A stretch of 64,000 nucleotides of DNA from JALYTZ01 sp036559125 (GTDB lineage Bacteria > Vulcanimicrobiota > Vulcanimicrobiia > Vulcanimicrobiales > Vulcanimicrobiaceae), in the NCBI GenBank assembly GCA_036559125.1, contig DATBTT010000056.1, positions 1 through 64,000 on the forward strand, written 5' to 3'. Below, one piece after another: positions 52,898 through 61,578 of the stretch; the stretch's first letter is position 1; each line of letters opens with the position of its first letter. Both the position numbers and the translations under genes were made by a program. Under the pieces are notes generated by a model, which saw only the letters and a list, made by a program, of their open reading frames with translations, made no database searches and was not told where the DNA came from.

Positions 52898-53526
52898 CGC
52901 TTGCGCGCGCCGATGCCGGTGCCGTCGGCAATCGGAATGATCGTCGCATCCAAATCGGGGTGGCTCAAAAAAGTCTTGTTGAAGCGGCGGATCGCCGACA
53001 ATTCCGCATCGTCGTCCCGCGCAGGTTTCTCCAGCACCCGATTGCCCAACAAGAGATTGTGCACGACGACCAAACCGGAGAGTTTGAGCAGAGGGACGAC
53101 GTGTTCCAGATACTCTTCGTACTCCGTCTTCTGCGCGTCGATGAATACGATATCCATGTTGCGTTGCGGAAAGATCGGCAATATCTCTTGCGCCGGCTGA
53201 TTGGTGAGTTCGATACGGTCCGCGACCCCCGCGCGCTCGAAATACGTTCGGGCGACGTCGGTCCGTTCCACGTTCGGATCGAACGTCCAAATCTTACCCG
53301 CCGGCGGTAGCGACAGCGCCATCCACAGCGTGGCATAGCCGTATGCGGTGCCGATCTCCAGTACGCGATTGGCTTGCATGCCGTGCACGAGTACGGAGAG
53401 TAATCGCCCGAGCGAACGCGACACGGCGGGAATGTCTTCCTTGCGTCCGTGTTGTTCGAGTTCGAGCAGGAGAGGATTGGGTTCGGGGTGCGTCGTCTCG
53501 AGATACGCGAAGAGGTCTTCGTACAT
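52894..53526 (-). CDS. Class I O-methyltransferase (catechol/caffeoyl-CoA type)
   Basis: 210 residues from ATG 53526 (MYEDLFAYLETTHPEPNPLL). SAM motif I is VLEIGTAYGYATLWMALSLP, with DIVFIDAQKTEYEEYLEHVV and the metal/catalytic region GLVVVHNLLLGNRV. Family 3 enzymes methylate catechols or similar diols with magnesium. In many relatives the region before LLLGNRV reads VxDNxLxxG; here it is VHNLLLG, so a metal aspartate is replaced by histidine. Coupled to the flavin reductase. Confidence 0.87.
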   Translation of the reverse strand: MYEDLFAYLETTHPEPNPLLLELEQHGRKEDIPAVSRSLGRLLSVLVHGMQANRVLEIGTAYGYATLWMALSLPPAGKIWTFDPNVERTDVARTYFERAGVADRIELTNQPAQEILPIFPQRNMDIVFIDAQKTEYEEYLEHVVPLLKLSGLVVVHNLLLGNRVLEKPARDDDAELSAIRRFNKTFLSHPDLDATIIPIADGTGIGARKR

Positions 53527-53545
53527 TCTGTCAGGCCTCTTGGGG

Positions 53546-54007
53546 TTACAATCCGACGATTCCTTGATGCGAGAATCCAAATGCCATGAAGAAGACGAGT
53601 GGAATGGAAAGCATGGTATTGATTCGCGTCCACAGGAAAGCGATTCGCGCGTCACCCGAACGCATCGGCACGAGGGCTACAATAAGCATGATGGTTCCCA
53701 GCCACGAGCCGATACCGATGGGTGCGTAGGCGCCATGCAGCAAAAACGCGTCCGTGAAGCCGTTACGTCCCGGGAGCGAGAGCGTTGCGAGTAGCGCGCA
53801 TCCCAACAACCATGCCACGAGCGCGCTCGAGCGCAGATAAAATCCGACGCGCGCGAGTACGAGTTCGTCCAGGAGTTGCGCGCGTCCGATTCCCATTGCG
53901 GCCGCCCGTGCGCGCGGCTGAACGAATTCCAAATAATAATGCAGGCCGATCCACGCCATGGCGGCGAGCTCGTGGAACCAGCGTAAGAGTCCCGCTATCC
54001 AATCCAC
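53546..54007 (-). CDS. Membrane protein, PuuD N-terminal-like
   Basis: 153 residues from a GTG with four membrane helices (LLRWFHELAAMAWIGLHYYL, SSALVAWLLGCALLATLSL, IGSWLGTIMLIVALVP, TMLSIPLVFFMAFGFS). The FHxxAAMAWIGLHYYLEFVQ block is like the membrane part of PuuD-type urate hydroxylases and related haem membrane proteins, but no cytochrome c domain is present. One base follows the stop of a 36-residue membrane ORF. Confidence 0.7.
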   Translation of the reverse strand: MDWIAGLLRWFHELAAMAWIGLHYYLEFVQPRARAAAMGIGRAQLLDELVLARVGFYLRSSALVAWLLGCALLATLSLPGRNGFTDAFLLHGAYAPIGIGSWLGTIMLIVALVPMRSGDARIAFLWTRINTMLSIPLVFFMAFGFSHQGIVGL

Positions 54008-54008
54008 G

Positions 54009-54119
54009 TTAGCTCCCCGTGGGATGCGCGACCAGGCGCCACGCGACCGCGTAGAGCGCGGCGGTCAAGAGCAGCCCGAAGAAAAACGTTATCCAGAGCG
54101 AGTCGAGCGGATTTCGCAC
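54009..54119 (-). CDS. 36-residue single-pass membrane protein
   Basis: GTG at 54119 follows GGGGAGGA at close spacing and encodes VRNPLDSLWITFFFGLLLTA then ALYAVAWRLVAHPTGS. The centre is one hydrophobic helix with a basic N-terminal side. Its TAA is one base before the GTG of the next membrane gene, which argues for a real coupled gene. It resembles small subunits of membrane oxidoreductases in size only. Confidence 0.55.
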   Translation of the reverse strand: MRNPLDSLWITFFFGLLLTAALYAVAWRLVAHPTGS

Positions 54120-54202
54120 AGGTCCTCCCCGGCAAAGGCTTGGTCGCATGGCTTATACGCGGCAGGCGCGCCTTCCCACGCGGAGCGAACCCAATTCTCA
54201 CG

Positions 54203-54922
54203 ATGCGGTCGCCTCTGCGATTATTTCCTCTCAATGCGGTACTCTTTCCCGGAGCGGTGCTGAATCTTCACGTTTTCGAGGAGCGCTACAAACAATTGAT
54301 CGACGAGTGCATCGAGGCCGGGGAGGGCTTCGGCGTCGTTTTGATTCGCGAGGGTCAAGAAGCGGGCGATCCGGGCGTCGAGCCGCACCAAGTCGGGTCG
54401 CTTGCGGAAATCGTCGAAGTGACGCAATTGCCGTTCGGACGGTTTTACATTTCTACCGTTGGTCGCGAGCGATTTCGCATCACGAAGATTCTCAGCCGCG
54501 AGCCGTATCTCACGGCAGAAACGGAGCCACTCGGTGAGGACGACGTCGACGAAGACTCGCTCGAATCGCTAACCGAAGACGTGCGCGGCGCGTTCCTCGA
54601 ATATCTCGAACTGATCGTCGCCTTTAGCGGAGCCGAATCGAACGTCGATCTTCCCGCCGACCCCCAGAGCGCGTCGTATATCGTGGGCGATGCGTTGCAA
54701 GTCGCCGACTCGATGAAGCAGCGGCTTCTCGAACTCCACAGCACCAAGCAACGTTTGACCGTCGAATTAAGTTTTCTTCGGCGGTTGCTTCCGCAATTGC
54801 GCAAGCTGCTCGAGCGGCGCGAACGCGAACTGGAAGCGCGCCGCGAACGCGGTGATGACGACGACGAGTCGTACCGTGGCGACCAAGAGAAATTTTTCGG
54901 GAAGTATTTTAGCGCGAACTGA
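54203..54922 (+). CDS. LON substrate-binding (PUA-like) domain protein
   Basis: 239 residues from ATG 54203 (MRSPLRLFPLNAVLFPGAVL). The LON N-terminal domain pattern continues with NLHVFEERYKQLIDECIEAG, and the second half is a helical bundle (LLELHSTKQRLTVELSFLRR) with an acidic tail. There is no ATPase or protease domain. Stand-alone LON domains are common but their role is unclear. Convergent with folD, sharing 14 bases. Confidence 0.87.
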   Translation: MRSPLRLFPLNAVLFPGAVLNLHVFEERYKQLIDECIEAGEGFGVVLIREGQEAGDPGVEPHQVGSLAEIVEVTQLPFGRFYISTVGRERFRITKILSREPYLTAETEPLGEDDVDEDSLESLTEDVRGAFLEYLELIVAFSGAESNVDLPADPQSASYIVGDALQVADSMKQRLLELHSTKQRLTVELSFLRRLLPQLRKLLERRERELEARRERGDDDDESYRGDQEKFFGKYFSAN

Positions 54923-55772
54923 GTGCGGACTTGATAACGTTGCGTAGTAGCGCCACGTTCGTGACCGGGCCGACGCCGCCCGGCACCGGGGTGATCGCGC
55001 CCGCGACGTTGACTGCCGAGGCAAAGTCGACGTCGCCTTTGAGTGCCCCGTCCACCACCGTCGTTCCCACGTCAATCACGGTCGCGCCGGGTGCGATGTC
55101 GGCGCCGCCGATGAGACCGGGTACGCCGGTTGCCACCACGACCACCTCCGCCAGGCGCAGGTAGGGCTGCAAGCTTGCGGACTCTTTGTGCAATACCGTA
55201 ACCGTCGCGTCGCGTGCGAGCATGAGCATGGCCACCGGCGCGCCCACGACCACGGAGCGGCCGATCATAACGGCGCGGCGACCGGCAAGCGGCCAATGCG
55301 GGCTGCGCTCGAGCAGAAGCATGACGGCGGCCGGCGTCGCCGGTACGAATTCGGTGCCGCTGCCGAACGCGAGGTTTCCCTGATTGGTGGGGTGCGTGCC
55401 GTCGACGTCCTTGTGTACGGGGATCGCATCGGCGATCGTGCGGATGGACAAATGCGGCGGCAAGGGTTGCTGAAGCATCACGCCGTGCACGCTTTTGTCG
55501 TCGTGCAGCCGCTCGAGACGTTCCCGAACCTGCGAGGCCGTTGAGGTTTCCGCGAGTTCGTCCACATGCACCGCGATGCCGACGCGCTCCCCGGTCTTTA
55601 CCAGATTGCGAACGTAGGCTACGCTGGAATCGTCTTCTCCCACGAGCATCACGACGAGTTTGGGATGAATACCCGATTCGCGCAGCGCACTACTGCGAGT
55701 AATCAGTTCCGCGCGCAAGTCTGCGGCGACGGTCCGCCCGTCGAGGATTTGAGCCGGCACGGCAACGCGCAT
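54909..55772 (-). CDS. folD: Bifunctional methylenetetrahydrofolate dehydrogenase/cyclohydrolase FolD
   Basis: 287 residues with the tetrahydrofolate-site tyrosine and lysine in SSVAYVRNLVKTGERVGI, the PLPPHL segment, KDVDGTHPTNQG, the NADP site GRSVVVGAPVAMLML and the C-terminal PVPGGVGPVTNVALLRN. It interconverts 5,10-methylene- and 10-formyl-tetrahydrofolate. Start ATG 55772. Confidence 0.96.
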   Translation of the reverse strand: MRVAVPAQILDGRTVAADLRAELITRSSALRESGIHPKLVVMLVGEDDSSVAYVRNLVKTGERVGIAVHVDELAETSTASQVRERLERLHDDKSVHGVMLQQPLPPHLSIRTIADAIPVHKDVDGTHPTNQGNLAFGSGTEFVPATPAAVMLLLERSPHWPLAGRRAVMIGRSVVVGAPVAMLMLARDATVTVLHKESASLQPYLRLAEVVVVATGVPGLIGGADIAPGATVIDVGTTVVDGALKGDVDFASAVNVAGAITPVPGGVGPVTNVALLRNVIKSALSSR

Positions 55773-55794
55773 TCGTCCGCTGGAAGGAGCACCC

Positions 55795-56079
55795 CTGGAA
55801 CACGTCCGTCGCGAAGCCCGCTTGGGCCGGCAATTTTCGCCGGTCGAGTTCGAACGCGCCTTTGCCGGATTCCAACAGCTCTATCACGTACGGCCGCTAC
55901 GCGTTTTATGCAGCCCCGACGTGCTCGAGCGTTACTGCGCGCTGTTCGAGCGCTCGGTCGAGGACGCGCATCGGCGTGCCGTTCGCTACGAGGGCGTACC
56001 CGTTGCCGCCGCCGTGTTGCCGATTGGGACAATCGCGTTTGAGGGTGAAGTGGATGAAAACCGCATGGGAGACTGGTAA
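55795..56079 (+). CDS. Hypothetical protein, possible CTG start
   Basis: About 94 residues if it begins at CTG 55795, which has AAGGAG five bases upstream; the first standard start is TTG at 55822, which has no ribosome-binding site. The protein (FSPVEFERAFAGFQQLYHVR) has three cysteines and no recognised family. Its TAA overlaps the ATG of the TlpA-like gene (TAATGG). It diverges from folD. Confidence 0.6.
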   Translation: MEHVRREARLGRQFSPVEFERAFAGFQQLYHVRPLRVLCSPDVLERYCALFERSVEDAHRRAVRYEGVPVAAAVLPIGTIAFEGEVDENRMGDW

Positions 56080-56615
56080 TGGCCCGGCGCGCGAATTGGT
56101 TGTACTGGGCGGCGGCCGTCCTGATCGCGGCCGCCGTTCTGGCGGTCTATTTTCGTGGCGGAACCGGCTCTTCCGCAAGCGGCCCGGCCGCGCTGGCGGG
56201 AGAAGCCGCCCCCAGCTTTCCGATCGTAGACTTGCGCGGCAAGAGCGACGGTTTGGCCGCATATCGCGGTCACGTCGTCGTGATGAATCTTTGGGCGTCG
56301 TGGTGTCCTCCGTGCCGGGCCGAAATGCCCGATCTGCAGCGCCTTTATGCCGGCTATAAATCGCGTAACGTCGTCGTAATCGGCGTCAATCAAGGCGAGT
56401 CGGCGGAACGCGCGCGCTCGTTCGCGCGATCGTTAGGCATTCATTTCCCGATTTTGCTCGATCAGCAACAACGTTACGGTCGCGTCTACGCGGCACTCGG
56501 CATGCCCACGACGATCGTCGTCGATCCGGCGGGCATCGTCGTTCGGGGTTTCGACGGTCCGCTCTCCTACGACCAGATGGTCGCCGCGGTAGCGCCGCTG
56601 CTCGCGCAAAAGTAG
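56079..56615 (+). CDS. TlpA/ResA-like membrane-anchored thiol-disulfide oxidoreductase
   Basis: 178 residues: an N-terminal membrane anchor (WLYWAAAVLIAAAVLAVYF) and a thioredoxin domain with the active site WASWCPPCRAEMP (C76, C79) and cis-proline region GMPTTIVVDPAG. Such proteins reduce disulfides outside the membrane, often for cytochrome c maturation. It sits between two small-function genes and may act with the following membrane protein. Confidence 0.91.
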   Translation: MARRANWLYWAAAVLIAAAVLAVYFRGGTGSSASGPAALAGEAAPSFPIVDLRGKSDGLAAYRGHVVVMNLWASWCPPCRAEMPDLQRLYAGYKSRNVVVIGVNQGESAERARSFARSLGIHFPILLDQQQRYGRVYAALGMPTTIVVDPAGIVVRGFDGPLSYDQMVAAVAPLLAQK

Positions 56616-56620
56616 GCGCT

Positions 56621-57538
56621 TTGACCGACGTCTTCGTAGCGATCGCGGTCGCGATCGTCGCCGTGCTCGCGCAGGATGTTCTTCCCGGCCGCGCCTTGTA
56701 CCACTACGGCTGGTACAACGCGATCGTCGCGGCGTTGACGATTTACGCGATTTCGCGACTGCGCGGCGTGCGGCGCGCGCATCCGCGCGCGACCGGCGCG
56801 TTTGCCGTGCTGCTCTTCGGCACCGGCGTCGTCGTATTTGCCGGCATCGCCGGCGGGTTGCTCGCTCCGGACACGCAGACGCTCGTCGGCGCACCGGGCG
56901 CGAGCGTTCGGAGCGCGGACCTCGGCGGAACGCTCGCTTTCCCGCTCGCGCCTAGCGATCCGATCGCTCTGGAACGCGGGCGCTCGACGATCCTCATCGG
57001 CGGCGGACGGCGCTACACCGGCGGTTTTGTTTTATGGAAGGTCCCGCGGAGCGTCGTGTATGTCGAAGCGCAGGATGCCGGCGGCAATCGACTGACGATC
57101 ACGCAACCGAGCAACGCGACGTTCCTCTCGCCCGTGCTGTTGCTGCAACAGACGACGCACATCGCCGGCATGACGGTACCCGTCGACACATTCGCGGTTC
57201 CCGCGGCGCGTCGCGTCGTAAAGGCGGTGCTGTTTTCCGCTCAGCAGGCCGCGCAGTTGCACACCACGCCGCCGATCGTCGGATCGCCCGCGGTGCTCTT
57301 TGCAGTATCCGATCAAAACGACCGGATACTGCCCGGCGGAATCGGCGTCCTCGCAACCGGACAACGGCGCGCCCTTGCCGGATTGCGCCTGCGAGGCGAC
57401 GTGCGGACCTATCCGGCGATCACCGTCGCATCGGCGCCGTACTTGCCGGTGCTCGTCATCGGCTTGGCACTCGCTCTCGCAGGCGCCGGACGCTTGCGGA
57501 TGGTCGTGCGCGCAGATATTACCGCGTCAAAACCTTGA
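56621..57538 (+). CDS. Hypothetical membrane protein with an extracytoplasmic domain
   Basis: 305 residues from a TTG: three N-terminal membrane helices (VFVAIAVAIVAVLAQDVL, YNAIVAALTIYAIS, TGAFAVLLFGTGVVVFAGIA), a soluble beta-rich domain of about 170 residues, and a last helix (LPVLVIGLALALAGAG). The layout is a little like ResB-type cytochrome c biogenesis proteins and the TlpA-like neighbour fits that, but no signature is present. Confidence 0.65.
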   Translation: MTDVFVAIAVAIVAVLAQDVLPGRALYHYGWYNAIVAALTIYAISRLRGVRRAHPRATGAFAVLLFGTGVVVFAGIAGGLLAPDTQTLVGAPGASVRSADLGGTLAFPLAPSDPIALERGRSTILIGGGRRYTGGFVLWKVPRSVVYVEAQDAGGNRLTITQPSNATFLSPVLLLQQTTHIAGMTVPVDTFAVPAARRVVKAVLFSAQQAAQLHTTPPIVGSPAVLFAVSDQNDRILPGGIGVLATGQRRALAGLRLRGDVRTYPAITVASAPYLPVLVIGLALALAGAGRLRMVVRADITASKP

Positions 57539-58721
57539 CCGTATTCTCGTTGTCGTCGTTAAAATACAATCTCGTGTTGTCGTCATTGGATCCACTCGCT
57601 ACCATGCCGAAAAGCGCGCCCGCCGCCCCGGTGTCGACGTTCTTGACCGCCAAAAGCCGGCCGTGGGGCGTAATCTCGATCATGAGATTCTTGCCGTTCG
57701 GATCGAGCGTGTTGCCGATCACGAGGTTTCCGTTCGGAAGCAGCGCCGAGCTTATCGGTCCGTTGAGCGGCGACCCAAAAAACACGACGCGTGCGCGGCG
57801 AGCAAACGGCCCGTCGAAGGATCTGCCTCCTCGATCGACGCTAAGGCCGTGCGCCGGAATAGTCGAAACGTGGCGCAGGGAATAGACGGCATCGTTCGCG
57901 CCGTCGACGACGTACAGTCGATCGTGCTCCGCATCGTATTGCAATCCCGACGGTCCTAAAATGCTACCGGGAACGCCGTGGTTTACGGGAAATCCCGTCG
58001 CGACGACGTCGAACGTAAAGGGCCGGCCGGGATTGATGTTGATGCGGACGATGCTGCCGTCGCCCGCGTTGCTTTCGTAAAACGCGGCGACCCGCAATGG
58101 CCCCGAGCGGCCGGCAAACGTTTGCCCGAACGGGCCGTGCCAAGGGCCACCGTCAAGCGAAGTGAGAATGGCGCCGCCCGGCGAGACGATCGGATTGTCA
58201 TTTTCCACGAAAGCGGCGGCCCAGATCGCGTCGGTGGGGCCGAGCGCCAGGGCGGTGCAGCCGAGCAGTTCTTCGGCTTGCAGAATGCGCTCCGGCGCCG
58301 ACCCGGGACGCGGATGGAGCGCAACGATCGTGGTTCCCGTACCTTGGACGTTGCCGAGCGCGTTGTTGTTGTTGAAGTTGCAAACGACGAGATCGCCCGC
58401 GCGAATTTTGCCTGCATTGCTTTTCGCAATGTCGAGACCGTAGGGATTCTGGTCGCCGTTTATCGGATCGACGGTCGAGCCGATGGTCGCAATGTCGTCG
58501 AAACGGTTCAAGAGCGATCGTGGCGAGTCGGTGTCCGGGTCGTCTCCCTGGTCAGTATCGAGCGCCAACGCATTGGTTGCAGAACGGGCCCCCGCGGTCG
58601 TCGAGGGGACCATCGGCGACAAAGCCGGGTTCGAGCCCCCGGACCCACCGCCGCAAGCAGTAAAAACGAGAACGGCCGCCGCAGCCGTTACGATGGTCGA
58701 AATAGACGCAAAATGCCTCAT
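57519..58721 (-). CDS. Lipoprotein with a beta-propeller-like (NHL/YVTN) repeat domain
   Basis: 400 residues with a lipobox at C23 (VFTACGGGSGGS) and a Gly/Ser/Asp linker. The body has propeller-type repeats such as GPSGLQYDAEHDRLYVVDGA and NGPISSALLPNGNLVIGNTL, with the short acidic NDDNTRLYFNDDNENTV at the end. Function unknown; exported to the envelope. Ends overlap with the convergent membrane gene by 20 bases. Confidence 0.75.
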   Translation of the reverse strand: MRHFASISTIVTAAAAVLVFTACGGGSGGSNPALSPMVPSTTAGARSATNALALDTDQGDDPDTDSPRSLLNRFDDIATIGSTVDPINGDQNPYGLDIAKSNAGKIRAGDLVVCNFNNNNALGNVQGTGTTIVALHPRPGSAPERILQAEELLGCTALALGPTDAIWAAAFVENDNPIVSPGGAILTSLDGGPWHGPFGQTFAGRSGPLRVAAFYESNAGDGSIVRININPGRPFTFDVVATGFPVNHGVPGSILGPSGLQYDAEHDRLYVVDGANDAVYSLRHVSTIPAHGLSVDRGGRSFDGPFARRARVVFFGSPLNGPISSALLPNGNLVIGNTLDPNGKNLMIEITPHGRLLAVKNVDTGAAGALFGMVASGSNDDNTRLYFNDDNENTVKVLTR

Positions 58722-58794
58722 GGGAACGCCTCCGAGTCAGGAGCGTACGAGAGGCTTACCCTACGCGCGAATAATGAAAAAAGTCTGAAACCGG

Positions 58795-60129
58795 CTAGAA
58801 ATCGGTGCCGCTTGAAAAAGTGAACGCGCGGATTTTCGCAGTTGGAACGACCATTGAATAGTCGTAGTTGCCGGTACGCTCGAGCTCGCTCGAGAATTCG
58901 CAGTGCCGCAACGATTCGAGAAGGCTTTGGTTGAAACGCATGTTGCGCACGCCACCGGCAATCTTGCCGTTCTCGATCAGAAACGTGCCGTCGCGCGTCA
59001 TTCCGGTAACGATCGCTTGGCGCTGATCGACCGTGCGGATGTACCAAAACCGGCTTATCAGTAGGCCGCGTTCGGTTTCCGCAATGAGCTGGGCCGCCGG
59101 CTTGCTTCCCGGGTCGACGACCAAGTGAACCGCATGCGGACCGTACGCATTGGGTGCCGGAGGCGCGTGACCGGTGTTTTCACGTTGTAGCTTGTGTGCC
59201 CAGTAGCTGTCGGTTACGATGCTGCGCGCGACGCCATTTTCGACGATCGCGAGGCGTTCGGTCGGTTGACCTTCGTAATCGAACGGCATGCCCGGTGCGA
59301 GCGGATGCCCGTAGTCGTCGCGAATGGTAACGTTGTCACCGAGGTATCTTTTGTCCAACCCGTCGCTTAAAAACGACGATCCTTCGTCGAAAGACTGCGC
59401 GGAAAAATGACCGGTCAGATACGCGAACAACTCGCCGAAGGCCGCCGGTTCGAGGATTACGGTCCACTCGCCGGGCTCGACTGCTCGTGGGTGCGCCGAC
59501 GCGCGCGCTTTCTTCGCCGAGACGGTGGCGACCGCGCCGGCGTCGATGGCGGCGACGTCGTTGCGATAGGCTTCCGCATACCCACTCGAGTCCGCGGCGT
59601 TCATCTTGATGTTGACGCCGGCATCGGTGCCGTCGAACGAGGCTAGCGTGCCGTTGGAATTCGCGATGGTGATACCGCTCGCGCCGGTCGTGGCATAGCC
59701 GGCCGACCACAGACCGCCGGCGTCCGCGACCGCGAACATCGCTTCGCACATACCGGCGCGCCTTTGCGGCGTGGCTTGCTCGGTGCTCGTTTCGTAGGCT
59801 CCGGGCGGCGTCTGCGGCGCGCGCGCGACGGCCGGCAGGGCCGGCTGTTGGGGATCGACCGGGGCGAGCTTCGCAAGCGCGATCGCTCGATCGACGCACG
59901 CTTTGAGCGCCGCTTCGTCGAGTACGTTGGTTCGAGCGACCCCGGTGCGACCGCCGATGATGGCGCGGACGCTCAGCGAGATGTCGCTTTGCGCGACGTT
60001 TTGGTGAATCGCATTGTGCGTGAAGCGCGTGAGTTCACTTTTCGAACTCGATACGAGCGCCTCGGTTTGGTCGGCTCCGGAAAAGGCCAGCACGCGTCCT
60101 GCGAGCTCCTCGCGATGCGCCTTATCCAC
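58795..60129 (-). CDS. TldE/PmbA-like metalloprotease partner
   Basis: 444 residues from GTG 60129, which overlaps the tldD stop as GTGGATAA. TldE/PmbA-type features are FSGADQTEALVSSSKSELTR, DGTDAGVNIKMNAADSSGYA, LSDGLDKRYLGDNVTIRDDY and TDSYWAHKLQRENTG. TldE lacks the protease motif and acts with TldD as a heterodimer that degrades unfolded peptides and matures some modified peptides such as microcin B17. Confidence 0.88.
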   Translation of the reverse strand: MDKAHREELAGRVLAFSGADQTEALVSSSKSELTRFTHNAIHQNVAQSDISLSVRAIIGGRTGVARTNVLDEAALKACVDRAIALAKLAPVDPQQPALPAVARAPQTPPGAYETSTEQATPQRRAGMCEAMFAVADAGGLWSAGYATTGASGITIANSNGTLASFDGTDAGVNIKMNAADSSGYAEAYRNDVAAIDAGAVATVSAKKARASAHPRAVEPGEWTVILEPAAFGELFAYLTGHFSAQSFDEGSSFLSDGLDKRYLGDNVTIRDDYGHPLAPGMPFDYEGQPTERLAIVENGVARSIVTDSYWAHKLQRENTGHAPPAPNAYGPHAVHLVVDPGSKPAAQLIAETERGLLISRFWYIRTVDQRQAIVTGMTRDGTFLIENGKIAGGVRNMRFNQSLLESLRHCEFSSELERTGNYDYSMVVPTAKIRAFTFSSGTDF

Positions 60130-61573
60130 GGTATCCCACTCCAACCTCGACGTTGCGGAAACGCGCGGGCGCCGCGCATTGCGCCGTTCGTCCGGTCTGT
60201 ATCGGTTCGCCTTTTCCGCAGTTCGGCGTCCCCCAGGCGACCCACGAATCCGCGTCTGCAACGGCGTCGCATGAATTCCAAAACGCGGGCGTTACGCCCG
60301 CGTACGTGGGGTTTTTCAGCATGCGTCCGCGTTTGCCGTTTTTGACTTCCCACGATATTTCGCATCCGAATTGAAAATTGAGCCGATGGTCGTCAATGGA
60401 CCAGCTACGATTGCTCTCCATGTAGATCCCGTCTTTGACGTCGTCGAAGAGCCGTTCGAACGGTAGATCGCCGGGCAACAAATTGAGATTGCACATGCGA
60501 ATCATCGGGACGAACTCCCAGCTTTCGGCTCGTACGCACCCGTTGCTCGTGCGGCCGATAACGCGGGCCGTATCGTTACTCATTTCGTAGCCGACGAGCA
60601 CGCCGTCGCGGACGATGTCGGAGACACCGCTCTTCGTGCCTTCATCATCGTACGCAAGGGTCGCCATGCCTTCGGGCAGCGTATTGTCGATTTGAATCGT
60701 TACGATATCCGAGCCGTATTTCAACGAATTCAACCGATCCACGCCGAGGAAACTCACCCCGGAAAAATTAGCCTCCCACCCCATGACTCTATCGAGTTCG
60801 GCCGGATGCCCGCACGACTCGTGAATCTGCAGCGAAACCTGCGAACCGCCCAAAATGATGTCGGTCGTGCCGCTGGGGCATTGCGGTGCGTGCAAGAGCG
60901 CGATTGCCTCTTCGCCGATGCGCTGCGCGTTGTCGACGAGGGCCGCTTGTTCCACGATTTCCCAACCGCCGCTCTTATACAATCCGATATCGCCGGGGAA
61001 CGTCCGCGTTTGGGCGTCACCGTCGCCGACGGCCATCGCCTGAATGCCGCTGCCCGTTTGACGAATCGATTGCGCGATGTTCGAGCCGATCGTACTGTAG
61101 AAGAACTTGTCGGTGTGCCAGAGATCCAGCCAGGCGCGCCCGACGCGGACGGCGCTACCGGCATGGAGCGCAGCTTCGGCTTCCAGCAACAATTTCACGC
61201 GCTCGTCCAGCGAAACGTCGTCGGGATCGCGATGCATCGGCGTTGCGAACGTATCGACGTACGCGCGTGGAGGCGGTTCACCGAAGCGAGTGCGCATCAG
61301 CGCCGCACCCGCCCGTGCAATTTCCACCGCGCGCGCGGCCGTGCGATCGAGGCCAGCATCGCTCGAGTCCGAACTCGCCGCGAACCCCCAAGCCCCCTCA
61401 AAGAGGGCGCGAATGCCGTATCCCCGGCTCGTGGAATCGGAGAGCGACGCAACGACCCCGTTGCGAACTTCGATGCGCTCGCTGCGCACGATCTCGAAGC
61501 GTATGTCGGCATAGTGCGCGCCGCGCGAGCTCGACGTATCGAGCGCGCGGGCGGCTTGCGCGTCAAAACCCAT
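60122..61573 (-). CDS. tldD: TldD zinc metalloprotease
   Basis: 483 residues with the HExxxH zinc motif at H251-E252-H256 (IHESCGHPAELD), plus YGIRALFEGAWGFAASSD early and MESNRSWSIDDHRLNFQFG late. It forms the active half of TldD/TldE. It starts six bases after the NAGPA-domain gene, so the three may be one transcript. No ribosomally made modified peptide gene was recognised next to it. Confidence 0.92.
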   Translation of the reverse strand: MGFDAQAARALDTSSSRGAHYADIRFEIVRSERIEVRNGVVASLSDSTSRGYGIRALFEGAWGFAASSDSSDAGLDRTAARAVEIARAGAALMRTRFGEPPPRAYVDTFATPMHRDPDDVSLDERVKLLLEAEAALHAGSAVRVGRAWLDLWHTDKFFYSTIGSNIAQSIRQTGSGIQAMAVGDGDAQTRTFPGDIGLYKSGGWEIVEQAALVDNAQRIGEEAIALLHAPQCPSGTTDIILGGSQVSLQIHESCGHPAELDRVMGWEANFSGVSFLGVDRLNSLKYGSDIVTIQIDNTLPEGMATLAYDDEGTKSGVSDIVRDGVLVGYEMSNDTARVIGRTSNGCVRAESWEFVPMIRMCNLNLLPGDLPFERLFDDVKDGIYMESNRSWSIDDHRLNFQFGCEISWEVKNGKRGRMLKNPTYAGVTPAFWNSCDAVADADSWVAWGTPNCGKGEPIQTGRTAQCAAPARFRNVEVGVGYRG

Positions 61574-61578
61574 GTTCG

